A stretch of DNA of 12,284 nt from an uncultured Actinomyces sp. (GCA_937926415.1 CALBAF010000532.1:1-12284); one strand, 5' to 3'. Numbered from the stretch's first letter, positions 1 through 7,342 are shown. The notes: a model not told the origin generated them from the letters alone. Made by a program: numbers and translations.

Positions 1-194
1 GGGCCGAGGCCTCCGACCCCGCCGAGGAAGGCGACGCGAAAGCAGGTGCCGGCGAGGCCGGGGCTGAGGATCTCGAAGCGGTGGCCGATGCGGACGAGCA
101 GGCCTCGGATGTTCACGAAAGCGCCGGCGAACAGCCAGAAGGTGACGCGGAAGACCCCGAGACGAAGGCGACGCGGCGCGAGGGCCTGAACTAG
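1..194 (+). CDS. C-terminal end of an upstream gene, acidic Ala/Glu/Asp-rich tail (partial)
   Basis: An open frame enters from the left edge (first full codon at 3) and stops at TAG 192-194. The 63 visible residues are almost entirely Ala, Glu, Asp and Gly with a short basic end (TKATRREGLN is close to the last residues: ETKATRREGLN), i.e. a low-complexity, probably disordered, acidic tail with no recognisable domain. Third positions are mostly G/C, as in purH. The stop lies only a few bases before the ZTP aptamer, so this gene is probably cotranscribed with purH. In related actinobacteria a membrane protein or purN often precedes purH, but nothing visible here decides between them, so I leave the product unnamed. 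Confidence 0.75.
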   Translation, partial: AEASDPAEEGDAKAGAGEAGAEDLEAVADADEQASDVHESAGEQPEGDAEDPETKATRREGLN

Positions 195-198
195 ACTG

Positions 199-288
199 GG
201 GGTTGCCGCGACTGGCGAGGGTGGATGACCACCGGGGAGCGGCCGCATTTCCCGCGAGGCGTCGCCCGCCTGGGCGCCTGGGTTTGGT
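199..288 (+). promoter_or_regulatory. ZTP (pfl) riboswitch in the purH leader
   Basis: The conserved blocks of the ZTP/pfl aptamer are present in order. They are the GCGACTGGCGA strand (208-218), a hairpin GGTGG/ATGA/CCACC (220-233), GGGGAGCG (234-241), and after a linker the hallmark CCGCCTGGGC (266-275). GCCGC 205-209 can pair with GCGGC 239-243 as P1, and GCCC 264-267 with GGGC 272-275 as the 3' stem whose loop joins the pseudoknot. This class senses ZMP/ZTP, and ZMP (AICAR) is a substrate of PurH, so the location is expected. No terminator hairpin with a U-run lies between aptamer and purH, so control is more likely at translation initiation (inference). The 3' limit is approximate. Confidence 0.9.
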
Positions 289-305
289 CTCAACCTGGAG
301 GAACT

Positions 306-2147
306 ATGTCCGTCTCCCTGGACAACCTTGAACCCATCGACGTGCGCCCCATCAAGCGGGCCCTGATCTCTGTGTACGACAAGACGGGGCTGGAGGACCT
401 CGCCCGCGCGCTTGGCGAGGCCGGCGTGGAGATCGTCTCCACCGGCTCCACGGCTGCCCGTATCGCCGCGGCTGGCGTGGCCGTCACTCCGGTCGACGAC
501 GTGACCGGTTTCCCCGAGGTGCTCGAGGGGCGCGTGAAGACCCTGCACCCCTTCATTCATTCTGGCATCCTGGCCGACCAGCGTAAGGCCGCGCACCGTG
601 AGCAGATTGCGCAGCTGGGCATCCAGGCCTTCGACCTGGTCGTGTGCAACCTGTACCCCTTCCAGGACACGGTCGCCTCGGGCGCGTCCTTCGACGAGTG
701 CGTCGAGCAGATCGACATCGGCGGCCCCTCGATGGTGCGTGCCGCCGCGAAGAATCATCCTTCGGTCGCGGTCGTGACCTCCCCGGAGCGTTACGCGGAC
801 GTCGCCGAGGCCGTGACGGGGGAGGGTTTCACCCTCGAGCAGCGCCGCGTGCTGGCCGCCGAGGCCTTCGCTCACACGGCGACCTACGACCTGGCGATCG
901 CCGGCTGGCTGGCCGACGAGCTGGATCTCGAGGACGTGCGCGCGACACTCGATGATGCCGCCGAGACCCACCTGGACGCCTCCGACGCGGCGTTCCTAGA
1001 GTCCCTGGGCTACCAGACTGAGGAAGACTACGTGGTGGAGGTCCCCGAGGAGGAGGGTCAGGCCTCGGGCATGCCCGTCTTCGTCGCCGACGCCTTCGAG
1101 CGCGTGGAGTCGCTGCGCTACGGAGAGAATCCGCACCAGGGTGCGGCCGTGTACCGCGAGATCGATGAGTCCTTCGAGGATGAGGATGCCGACGACGAGG
1201 CCTTGGCCCCGGGCATCGCGAACGCGCGCCAGCTGCACGGCAAGGCCATGAGCTACAACAACTACACGGACGGCGACGCCGCCCTGCGCGCGGCCTACGA
1301 TCACGAGCGCCCCTGCGTCGCGATCATCAAGCACGCGAACCCCTGCGGCATCGCGGTGGCCGATGATGTGGCCGAGGCGCACCGCCTCGCGCACGCGTGT
1401 GACCCCGTGTCGGCGTTCGGCGGCGTGATCGCCGTGAATCGTCCGGTGAGCGTGGAGCTGGCTCGCCAGATCGTCCCGATTTTCACCGAGGTTGTACTGG
1501 CCCCCGATTACGAGGAGGGCGCGCTCGAGGTGCTGAGCGCGAAGAAGAACCTGCGCGTCCTGCAGGTTGAGCCCCCGGCTCGCGGCTCGTACGAGTTCAA
1601 GCAGATCAGCGGCGGCCTGCTGGTCCAGGAGCGCGACGATATTGATGCCCCCGGCGACTACCCGGAGAATTGGACGCTCGCGGCTGGCGCTCCTGCCGAC
1701 GAGGCGACGCTGGCGGACCTGGAGTTCGCGTGGCGCACGGTGCGTGCGGTTCGTTCCAACGCGATCTTGCTGGTCAAGGACGGCGCTTCGGTGGGCGTTG
1801 GCATGGGCCAGGTGAACCGTGTGGACTCCTGCAAGCTGGCGGTCGAGCGTGCGAACACGCTGGGCTCGCGCTCGACGGGTGACGCGGCGGCCTCCGCCGT
1901 GGACAGCGCGGGTGGTGCTCGTGCCTCCGAGGTTGTGGCTGAGGCTCCCGAGCAGCGTTCCATCGGCGCGGTTGCCGCGTCGGACGCGTTCTTCCCCTTC
2001 GCAGATGGCCTGCAGGTGCTCATCGATGCCGGCGTCAAGGCCGTCGTCCAGCCCGGTGGTTCCGTGCGTGACCAGGAGTCGATCGATGCGGCGAACGCCG
2101 CGGGCATCACGATGTACCTGACGGGCGCGCGCCACTTCGCGCACTGA
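306..2147 (+). CDS. purH: Bifunctional AICAR transformylase / IMP cyclohydrolase
   Basis: PurH carries out the last two steps of IMP synthesis in the cytoplasm: formylation of AICAR by 10-formyl-THF, then ring closure. The N-terminal MGS-like cyclohydrolase domain (about 15-200) has [14 protein letters not shown] (75-82) and [15 protein letters not shown]. The transformylase half has LRYGENPHQ (about 270), KHANPCG (about 341; the Lys-His pair is catalytic in the family), [12 protein letters not shown] (about 490) and [11 protein letters not shown] (about 555), ending in TGARHFAH as usual. At 613 residues it is longer than the usual 510-530. Extra length is seen as acidic stretches around 235-260 and 285-305 and an Ala/Ser-rich insert before ASDAFFPF. 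I chose ATG 306 because GGAGGA lies just upstream; a longer frame from 225 would start inside the riboswitch. Confidence 0.95.
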   Translation: MSVSLDNLEPIDVRPIKRALISVYDKTGLEDLARALGEAGVEIVSTGSTAARIAAAGVAVTPVDDVTGFPEVLEGRVKTLHPFIHSGILADQRKAAHREQIAQLGIQAFDLVVCNLYPFQDTVASGASFDECVEQIDIGGPSMVRAAAKNHPSVAVVTSPERYADVAEAVTGEGFTLEQRRVLAAEAFAHTATYDLAIAGWLADELDLEDVRATLDDAAETHLDASDAAFLESLGYQTEEDYVVEVPEEEGQASGMPVFVADAFERVESLRYGENPHQGAAVYREIDESFEDEDADDEALAPGIANARQLHGKAMSYNNYTDGDAALRAAYDHERPCVAIIKHANPCGIAVADDVAEAHRLAHACDPVSAFGGVIAVNRPVSVELARQIVPIFTEVVLAPDYEEGALEVLSAKKNLRVLQVEPPARGSYEFKQISGGLLVQERDDIDAPGDYPENWTLAAGAPADEATLADLEFAWRTVRAVRSNAILLVKDGASVGVGMGQVNRVDSCKLAVERANTLGSRSTGDAAASAVDSAGGARASEVVAEAPEQRSIGAVAASDAFFPFADGLQVLIDAGVKAVVQPGGSVRDQESIDAANAAGITMYLTGARHFAH

Positions 2148-2168
2148 TCATTCCCGCTCATGGGCTCC

Positions 2169-2201
2169 AGGGGGCGAGCGCCGGTGTGGCGCTCGCCCCC
2201 T
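2169..2201 (+). terminator. Strong hairpin terminator after purH
   Basis: A perfect 14-bp stem (AGGGGGCGAGCGCC with its complement) closes a 5-nt loop GGTGT, 21 bases after the purH stop. It is followed by a T/G-rich but not uninterrupted T stretch, common for actinobacterial terminators. It separates purH from bioY. Confidence 0.8.
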
Positions 2202-2220
2202 GAGATCTTGGTGTCTGTGG

Positions 2221-2263
2221 TTGACAGGGGAGCTGAGGCAGCATATCGTTCAATTGTTGAACG
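2221..2263 (+). promoter_or_regulatory. bioY promoter with overlapping perfect inverted repeat (candidate operator)
   Basis: A consensus -35 TTGACA (2221-2226) is 17 bases from a -10-like TATCGT (2244-2249). Overlapping the -10 and expected start point is CGTTCAA-TTG-TTGAACG (2247-2263), a perfect 7-3-7 inverted repeat. A repressor bound there would block transcription. Biotin genes in actinobacteria are often repressed by BioQ (TetR) or BirA, but I cannot assign this site to either: the arm order is opposite to the TGAAC-N3-GTTC-type order described for BioQ. Confidence 0.6.
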
Positions 2264-2294
2264 AAAGGCTATTAGCCCTGTTGAAAGGTGTTGT

Positions 2295-2879
2295 ATGACC
2301 ACCCTGACTGCTTCCCCCGTCGCCGCGCGCGAGAACCGCGTTCTCGCCGACCGTCTCGGTGGCACGATCGCCCGAGAGATCGCCCTGGTGGCAGCCGGCA
2401 CGATCGCCATGATCGTCCTCGCCCGCATCTCGATCCCGCTGCCCTTCACGCCCGTGCCCGTCTCGCTCGGCACGCTGGGTGCCCTCTCGGTCGGCACGAC
2501 CCTCGGCGCGCGTCGAGGCCTCGCCTCCGTCGCGACGTACGCGATCCTCGGCGTTGTGGGTGTCCCCGTCTTCACCGGCACGAACGTCGGCTGGGCCTTC
2601 CCCTCCTTCGGCTACATCCTCGGCTGCCTCCTCGTCGCCGCGATCGCCGGTCTGGCCGCTCAGCGCGGTGCCGACCGTCGCATCGCCACCATGGCTCCGA
2701 CCGCCGTCGTGTCCCTCTTCTCCGTCTACATCCTGGGCCTGGCCTGGATGATCCCCTTCGCGCACATGACCCTCGAGCAGGGCCTGATGAAGGGCTTCGT
2801 TCCCTTCATCATCGGCGACCTGGTCAAGGCCGCCGTGGCGACCGGCGCCTTCCCGGTGCTGCGCTCCATCTTCCGCTGA
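2295..2879 (+). CDS. bioY: Biotin ECF transporter substrate-binding component BioY
   Basis: A 194-residue integral membrane protein of the BioY family, which binds biotin and works with an ECF energizing module (EcfA/A'/T or BioMN) or occasionally alone. Family signatures are visible: [18 protein letters not shown] (47-64), the [10 protein letters not shown] and PSFGYILG stretches (87-110), and the C-terminal GDLVKAAVA (174-182). About six hydrophobic helices are expected. ATG 2295 is preferred, with GAAAGG about 8 bases upstream; an upstream in-frame start at 2160 would run through the terminator and promoter. No ecfA/ecfT or bioMN genes are adjacent, so any energizing module is elsewhere. 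It has its own promoter and terminators on both sides, so it is monocistronic. Confidence 0.93.
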   Translation: MTTLTASPVAARENRVLADRLGGTIAREIALVAAGTIAMIVLARISIPLPFTPVPVSLGTLGALSVGTTLGARRGLASVATYAILGVVGVPVFTGTNVGWAFPSFGYILGCLLVAAIAGLAAQRGADRRIATMAPTAVVSLFSVYILGLAWMIPFAHMTLEQGLMKGFVPFIIGDLVKAAVATGAFPVLRSIFR

Positions 2880-2906
2880 GCCGCGCGCTCCAGCGCAACG
2901 CGAGTC

Positions 2907-2934
2907 GGCCTCGTCCCTACCCGGGGGCGGGGCC
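2907..2934 (+). terminator. Hairpin terminator after bioY
   Basis: GGCCTCGTCCC (2907-2917) pairs over 11 positions with GGGGCGGGGCC (2924-2934), including two G-U pairs, around a 6-nt loop. It lies 27 bases after the bioY stop. The left arm shares GGCCTCGT with the terminators near 4618 and 7213. Confidence 0.6.
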
Positions 2935-3002
2935 GTCGCCGTATCCGCCGTGCGCAGTGGTGACATGTGTAATGGAGCGCGACGGGGTGGGGCGTGCGCG
3001 GG

Positions 3003-3016
3003 TACCATTGGCAGGG
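3003..3016 (+). promoter_or_regulatory. guaA -10 box with leaderless GTG start
   Basis: TACCAT (3003-3008) fits the actinobacterial TAnnnT -10 and is exactly 7 bases from GTG 3016, the spacing at which transcription would start on the G of the start codon. The -35 position is poor (GACG core only). No Shine-Dalgarno sequence is well placed for either GTG 3016 or ATG 3031, which favours leaderless translation. Confidence 0.55.
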
Positions 3017-4587
3017 TGAACGCTTCTGACATGCATCCCGTCCTCGTCGTCGACTTCGGCGCGCAGTATGCCCAGCTGATCGCACGCCGCGTGCGTGAGG
3101 CTAACGTCTACTCCGAGATCGTCCCCCACACCATGAGCGTGGCGGACATGCTCGCCAAGGAGCCCGCCGCCATCATCCTGTCCGGCGGCCCGTCTTCCGT
3201 GTACGAGGAGGGTGCCCCCTCCGTCGATCCCGCGATCTTCGAGGCCGGCGTGCCCGTCCTGGGTATCTGCTACGGCTTCCAGACCATGGCCCATGCCCTC
3301 GGCGGCACCGTGGGACGCACGGGCACCCGCGAGTACGGGCACACCGAGGCCACCGTGGCCGGTGACTCCTGCCTGTTCGCCGGTACCCCCGACGACCAGA
3401 TCGTGTGGATGAGCCACGGCGACGCCGTTCAGGGTGCGCCCGAGGGCTTCACCGTCACGGCCTCTACCTCCGAGACCCCGGTCGCGGCCTTCGAGTCGCG
3501 TGAGCGTCGCCTCTACGGCCTGCAGTGGCACCCCGAGGTGGGCCACTCCCAGTTCGGCCAGGATGCCCTGAAGAACTTCCTCTACGAGGGCGCTGGCCTG
3601 GAGCCTTCGTGGACCGCCGGTTCCATCGTGGACGAGCAGGTCGAGAAGATCCGTGAGCAGGTCGGCGACGCGCAGGTCATCTGCGCCCTGTCCGGCGGTG
3701 TGGATTCCTCCGTGGCCGCGGCCCTCGTACACAAGGCCGTCGGCGACCAGCTGACCTGCTTCTTCATCGACCACGGCCTGCTGCGTGCGGGCGAGCGTGA
3801 GCAGGTGGAGAACGACTACGCGCGCGGCATGGGTATTCGCGTCATCACGTGCGACGAGTCCGAGCGCTTCCTGTCTGCCTTGGCCGGCGTCACCGAGCCC
3901 GAGGCGAAGCGTAAGATCATCGGCCGCGAGTTCATCCGTTCCTTCGAGGCCGCCCAGAAGCAGGTCATCGAAGAGATTGGCGCCGCCGGCGGCGAGGTGA
4001 AGTTCCTCGTTCAGGGCACCCTGTACCCCGACGTCGTCGAGTCCGGCGGCGGCGAGGGTGCTGCCAACATCAAGAGCCACCACAATGTGGGCGGTCTGCC
4101 CGAGGACATGACCTTCGAGCTGGTCGAGCCCCTGCGCACTCTCTTCAAGGACGAGGTGCGCGCGGTCGGCCGCGAGCTGGGCCTGCCCGACTACCTGGTG
4201 AACCGTCAGCCCTTCCCGGGCCCCGGCCTCGGCATCCGCATCATCGGCGAGGTCACGCGCGAGCGCCTGGACATCCTGCGCGCCGCCGACCTGATCGCCC
4301 GCGAGGAGCTCACGGCGGCCGGCCTGGATCAGGAGATCTGGCAGTGCCCGGTCGTCCTGCTCGCCGACGTTCGTTCCGTGGGCGTCCAGGGTGACGGCCG
4401 CACCTATGGCCACCCGATCGTGCTGCGCCCCGTGTCCTCCGAGGATGCGATGACGGCCGATTGGACGCGCCTGCCCTACGACGTCCTGGCCCGCATTTCC
4501 ACGCGCATCACCAACTCGGTGCCCGAGGTTAACCGTGTCGTCCTCGACGTGACCTCCAAGCCCCCGGCCACCATCGAGTGGGAGTGA
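3016..4587 (+). CDS. guaA: GMP synthase (glutamine-hydrolysing)
   Basis: GuaA converts XMP to GMP with ATP and glutamine in the cytoplasm. From GTG 3016 it is 523 residues, close to the family's usual 510-525. The class I glutamine amidotransferase domain opens with [20 protein letters not shown] (about 9-28), carries the nucleophile Cys in GICYG (83-87) and the His-Glu pair in QWHPEVGHS (H172, E174). The ATP pyrophosphatase domain has the P-loop-like SGGVDSS (226-232) and the family-specific [15 protein letters not shown]. The C-terminal dimerisation domain ends KPPATIEWE as normal. Alternative start ATG 3031 would give 518 residues. The gene is preceded by the bioY terminator and followed by a strong terminator, so it is probably transcribed alone. 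Confidence 0.96.
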   Translation: MNASDMHPVLVVDFGAQYAQLIARRVREANVYSEIVPHTMSVADMLAKEPAAIILSGGPSSVYEEGAPSVDPAIFEAGVPVLGICYGFQTMAHALGGTVGRTGTREYGHTEATVAGDSCLFAGTPDDQIVWMSHGDAVQGAPEGFTVTASTSETPVAAFESRERRLYGLQWHPEVGHSQFGQDALKNFLYEGAGLEPSWTAGSIVDEQVEKIREQVGDAQVICALSGGVDSSVAAALVHKAVGDQLTCFFIDHGLLRAGEREQVENDYARGMGIRVITCDESERFLSALAGVTEPEAKRKIIGREFIRSFEAAQKQVIEEIGAAGGEVKFLVQGTLYPDVVESGGGEGAANIKSHHNVGGLPEDMTFELVEPLRTLFKDEVRAVGRELGLPDYLVNRQPFPGPGLGIRIIGEVTRERLDILRAADLIAREELTAAGLDQEIWQCPVVLLADVRSVGVQGDGRTYGHPIVLRPVSSEDAMTADWTRLPYDVLARISTRITNSVPEVNRVVLDVTSKPPATIEWE

Positions 4588-4614
4588 CACTGCGCGCCCT
4601 GTAGCCGCGAACTT

Positions 4615-4658
4615 AAGCCCCGGCCTCGTCCCTGTTTTGTGGGACGAGGCCGGGGCTT
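4615..4658. terminator. Bidirectional terminator between guaA and the convergent membrane gene
   Basis: A perfect 18-bp stem (left arm 4615-4632, right arm 4641-4658) closes an 8-nt loop TGTTTTGT. It is 27 bases after the guaA stop and 20 bases from the stop of the convergent minus-strand gene, so it can serve both. Confidence 0.85.
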
Positions 4659-4678
4659 GTCTGTGTGTTTAAGTGCTC

Positions 4679-5875
4679 CTAGGCGCCCTGAGGGGGCGTC
4701 GCCGGGGCGGCGTTGCCGACCTTGCGCAGGTGCATGTAGAGCTTGTAGGACGAGACCAAGTCCGCCACGGGGAGGGTGTGCCCCCGCTTGTACTGTTTCG
4801 CCGTTTCGTGGGAGATCAGTTGTTCGTCGCGTGCACGGACGATCGCCGCGAACCCGTGGGACGAGGTGACGATCATGATGATGTAGCTCCCCAGGAGTAC
4901 AGGGAGGAGTATGAGTACCTGGGGCGCGGGGCCACCTGGGGCAAGCACATACGGTCCCAGGTAAAGGATTATCAAGGATGTCGTCAGGAAGAAAGGGAGG
5001 AAGCTGAGTTTGATGAGGATGCCCCAGAACGCCAGTTCGCGGGGCGTGCGCGTGTTGCGAGAGAAGTGTGTGCAGGCGACAGTCGCCGTGGCGAAGACAA
5101 TCATTACGAGTGGCCAGACGTTGATCCGGAGCATCGGGAAGGGAGAGGGGAACACCATGCTAAAAGGCCCGCCCGCGTATGCCGTCACGACAAAACAGAA
5201 TGAGGCCGCGAGGGACGCGACTGTGGGCCAGTGGATTCGCGAGTCTCCGCGGCCCTTCGTGGTGACGGTGTTATCGATGAGGGGAACTGGCTGAGCAACG
5301 TTGAGTGTGTGTGAGGGCTGGTTGGTGTCCTGTGCGTGGGTCGGAACGGCGCTATCGAGTCGGCGCAGGAGCATGTAGAGCCTGATTGAGGAGACCAAGT
5401 CGGCGATGGGAATAGCGTGCCCTCGCACGTATTTCTTCGCCGTTTCAGGGGAGATGAGATGCTCGTTGCGCGCGCGGCTAATCGCCGCGAACCCGTAGCA
5501 CGAGGAGACGAACATGAGGGCACATGGCAGGGCGGCGTAGGGGATGATGAGGGCTAATGTGAGCACTAATGCTGCAGGGCTGAAGGAGAAGTGTTGTCCC
5601 GTCATCGCAACAATAAAGAGGCTCACCAGGAATATTGGCAGGAAGCATAGCTTGAGGGTGAGACCCCAAAAAGCTAGGTGGCGCGTGCGCTCCGTGCGCA
5701 CAAGCCCGAATGCGCTGGCTGTATTCGCGCCGCCGAGGGCGACCAGTAGAAAGAGCCATATCGGCGCCGGGATCAGGCTGAAAGCGTGATAGTCGAACAG
5801 GGCGCCCGTGGGTTTGCCGGTGTAGACGACGACGGTGAGTGCGATGGGCAGAGCGGCCCGGAGTATTTTGGACAT
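4679..5875 (-). CDS. Membrane protein made of two tandem homologous units, unknown function
   Basis: A 398-residue protein I cannot assign to a named family. It is an internal duplication: each unit has an N-terminal hydrophobic segment, a second pair of helices around LAFWG-(6)-FLP (68-80 and 281-294), another long hydrophobic segment, then a conserved soluble tail with GFAAI-RAR-E-LIS-ETAK-Y-RGH-P-ADLVSS-LYM-LR (128-171 and 341-384). By my alignment about 35 of 54 tail residues are identical between units. A polar linker (about 175-215) joins them. Six to eight membrane helices are likely, with the tails probably cytosolic by their basic charge. ATG 5875 is chosen for GAGGGAG 7 bases upstream; the longer open frame to 6163 has no such site. 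It is divergent from the TetR gene. Confidence 0.75.
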   Translation of the reverse strand: MSKILRAALPIALTVVVYTGKPTGALFDYHAFSLIPAPIWLFLLVALGGANTASAFGLVRTERTRHLAFWGLTLKLCFLPIFLVSLFIVAMTGQHFSFSPAALVLTLALIIPYAALPCALMFVSSCYGFAAISRARNEHLISPETAKKYVRGHAIPIADLVSSIRLYMLLRRLDSAVPTHAQDTNQPSHTLNVAQPVPLIDNTVTTKGRGDSRIHWPTVASLAASFCFVVTAYAGGPFSMVFPSPFPMLRINVWPLVMIVFATATVACTHFSRNTRTPRELAFWGILIKLSFLPFFLTTSLIILYLGPYVLAPGGPAPQVLILLPVLLGSYIIMIVTSSHGFAAIVRARDEQLISHETAKQYKRGHTLPVADLVSSYKLYMHLRKVGNAAPATPPQGA

Positions 5876-5913
5876 GTGGAGACTCCCTCGTCGATCCTCG
5901 TTGACTGGAATCG

Positions 5914-5922
5914 AATATAGCA
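5914..5922 (-). promoter_or_regulatory. Extended -10 promoter for the duplicated membrane gene
   Basis: On the minus strand TGCTATATT gives an extended -10 (TGn plus TATATT, 5 of 6 matches), 38 bases before the ATG at 5875. No good -35 is present, which extended -10 promoters tolerate. The remaining 5923-6096 of this gap shows nothing I recognise. Confidence 0.45.
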
Positions 5923-6096
5923 GTCCCTCTCGCGCGAAGGTTCTAGTTCCCGTTGGTGGGTGAATGCTCCTAGCGTCTCGTCTGCGCGTGAGCGTGGCGA
6001 CAGCGACCGTTGGCTGGGTGAAGCCGATTGTGTAACGACGAAGAAAAGCTCGAAAACCCAAAATGATGCCGATGTGCTGCACGCCGCGCTCAAGCC

Positions 6097-6119
6097 TATA
6101 CTGAACACTGTTCATTATA
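6097..6119. promoter_or_regulatory. 23-bp palindrome, candidate TetR operator with -10-like boxes on both strands
   Basis: TATA-c-TGAAC-ACT-GTTCA-t-TATA is symmetrical except for one base pair and the 3-bp centre. The left end reads TATACT on the plus strand, a -10-like box for the TetR gene. The right end reads TATAAT on the minus strand, a consensus -10 towards the membrane gene. -35 boxes are weak on both sides. It lies 33 bases upstream of the TetR start, the usual place for TetR autoregulation. The link to that regulator is inference. Confidence 0.6.
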
Positions 6120-6151
6120 GATTGTCGCAGGTAGCAAGACAGTAGGATTTC

Positions 6152-6742
6152 GTGCCCAAGCAAGTGATCGCCCCGGAGAAGCTGGTTGCCCAGGCCTACG
6201 CCATCGCCTCGCGCGACGGTATCTCTGCGCTCTCCGTGCGCAAGGTCGCCACTGCTTGCGGCATCGCGGTCGGCTCGGTCTACGGCTACTTCCCGACCAA
6301 GGCGGACCTGACGGCCGCCGTGCTCACCCGCTTCTTCGACGAGAACCTCTCCGACAAACTGTGCGCCGTGCGCCCCGGTGAGCGCTTCACCTCCTACGTG
6401 CGGAGATTCCGCGAGGCCCTATGCGCCGCGCGCGCCGACATGAGCGTCGACTGGTTCGCCGAGATGCGCCGCCTGCCTAGCAGTGAACAGGAAGCCCTCG
6501 AGGCCGTGCGCGCCCCCATGCTCGCCCACATCGAGCGCGGGCTCATGCGTGTCCTCGACGCGGACGAGGCCGTGGATCGTTCCCGCCTCGTCGGCCCACT
6601 GAGCGCTGAGAGGCTGTGCCGATATGTGCTGCGCGCCGTCTTTGCCTCCCTCGTGGAGGGTAATGAATGCGAGACGCTGTTCGCCCTCCTCGACGCCTCC
6701 CTGTACGACGAGACCGTAGAAGAAAAGGACGTGGCGACATGA
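6152..6742 (+). CDS. TetR/AcrR-family transcriptional regulator
   Basis: A 196-residue protein with the TetR DNA-binding domain at the N-terminus: helix 1 at about 8-20, then ALSVRKVATACGIAVGSVYG (26-45) and YFPTKADL, the family's helix-turn-helix and helix 4. The rest (about 60-190) is the variable, mostly helical ligand-binding and dimerisation domain, which gives no clue to the ligand. The start is GTG 6152, with TAGGA about 5 bases upstream. The stop TGA overlaps the next gene's ATG (ATGA), so the two are translationally coupled. A 23-bp palindrome lies just upstream and is the likely operator; the divergent duplicated membrane gene may also be a target. The local repressor role is inferred from layout. 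Confidence 0.9.
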   Translation: MPKQVIAPEKLVAQAYAIASRDGISALSVRKVATACGIAVGSVYGYFPTKADLTAAVLTRFFDENLSDKLCAVRPGERFTSYVRRFREALCAARADMSVDWFAEMRRLPSSEQEALEAVRAPMLAHIERGLMRVLDADEAVDRSRLVGPLSAERLCRYVLRAVFASLVEGNECETLFALLDASLYDETVEEKDVAT

Positions 6743-7194
6743 GTCGATTCCGCATCAAGAAGCAGCCTCTGATCGCCGTCGCCGGCATCGTCTGGCTGCT
6801 CGCCGGCCTGAACGTCGCGATCCTCGGCGTGCGCGCGGCCATCGACATGCGCGGAGTCGCTGCGATTGTTTTCCTTGCACTCGCGGGCGGCGCGGCCGCC
6901 ATCTTCTGCGCGTTCCACCCGATGTTTTCCAAGCTCGTCCAGAAGAATGCCCAGCGCATCGCCGACCTGGAGGGGGATCGTCACCATGTCGTACGCTTCT
7001 TTGATCGCAAGAGCTACATGATGATGGCGTTCATGATGTCCCTCGGCATCGGTATGCGCGCCGCGGGCGTCTTCCCCGGCTGGTTCATTGCTTTCTTCTA
7101 CACGGGTCTCGGTGTTGCCCTGACCCTCGCGGGCGCCAGCTGTATCGCGCGCGGCGTGCGCGGGCGGGTGTGGGCGTTCCACGGGACCGACTGA
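6739..7194 (+). CDS. Small four-helix membrane protein coupled to the TetR gene
   Basis: A 151-residue protein whose function I do not recognise. Four hydrophobic segments are visible at about 10-31, 39-60, 94-112 and 113-137. Between the second and third lies a basic and polar loop (HPMFSKLVQKNAQRIADLEGDRHHVVRFFDRKS in part, about 60-92), probably cytosolic by the positive-inside rule. A methionine-rich run YMMMAFMMS starts the third helix. It begins at the ATG of an ATGA overlap with the TetR stop, so it is certainly in that operon. This suggests a product controlled by the regulator, such as a transport accessory or stress membrane protein, but no catalytic motif supports a specific job. 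Confidence 0.8.
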   Translation: MSRFRIKKQPLIAVAGIVWLLAGLNVAILGVRAAIDMRGVAAIVFLALAGGAAAIFCAFHPMFSKLVQKNAQRIADLEGDRHHVVRFFDRKSYMMMAFMMSLGIGMRAAGVFPGWFIAFFYTGLGVALTLAGASCIARGVRGRVWAFHGTD

Positions 7195-7211
7195 GCGCTC
7201 CCTTGATCCCT

Positions 7212-7245
7212 GCCCCGGCCTCGTGACAATCGACGAGGTCGGGGT
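7212..7245 (+). terminator. Hairpin terminator after the TetR operon
   Basis: CCCCGGCCTCGT (7213-7224) pairs with ACGAGGTCGGGG (7233-7244) over 12 positions with one G-U pair and an 8-nt loop; followed by TTCGTC. It lies 18 bases after the stop of the four-helix membrane gene. Confidence 0.75.
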
Positions 7246-7278
7246 TCGTCATGTGGGGTGCCCGTGTTATCGCCGATC

Positions 7279-7315
7279 GATCACCGCCAGTGGCGGTATA
7301 AATCTGGCGGTAAAA
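7279..7315. repeat. Operator-like repeat, copy A (three GGCGGTA half-sites)
   Basis: Contains an inverted pair CACCGCCA-G-TGGCGGTA followed by TATAAA and a third half-site TGGCGGTAA in direct orientation. It matches copy B (7936-7972) at 33 of 37 positions. No gene start follows it on the plus strand: only a few codons run to a TAG. The TA operon's toxin gene ends 28 bases to the right. Confidence 0.7.
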
Positions 7316-7342
7316 CCGGGTGAGGCTCGTGCGTTCGCGTGA

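Noticed and set aside
225..305. N-terminal extension of purH by 27 codons
   Set aside because: It would translate the ZTP riboswitch; ATG 306 has a good ribosome binding site and fits PurH homologues.
996..2144. 382-codon open frame on the minus strand
   Set aside because: It is antisense to purH, rich in Arg/His/Gly, with no recognisable motif; a by-product of high GC.
2917..4590. 557-codon open frame on the minus strand
   Set aside because: Antisense shadow of guaA with repetitive Gly/Ala/His composition and no ribosome binding site.
4673..5203. 176-codon open frame on the plus strand
   Set aside because: Antisense to the duplicated membrane gene, whose two units show conserved protein-level similarity in the minus frame.
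5876..6163. 96-codon N-terminal extension of the duplicated membrane protein
   Set aside because: No ribosome binding site, crosses the palindrome, and the ATG at 5875 has GAGGGAG and a hydrophobic N-terminus directly after it.
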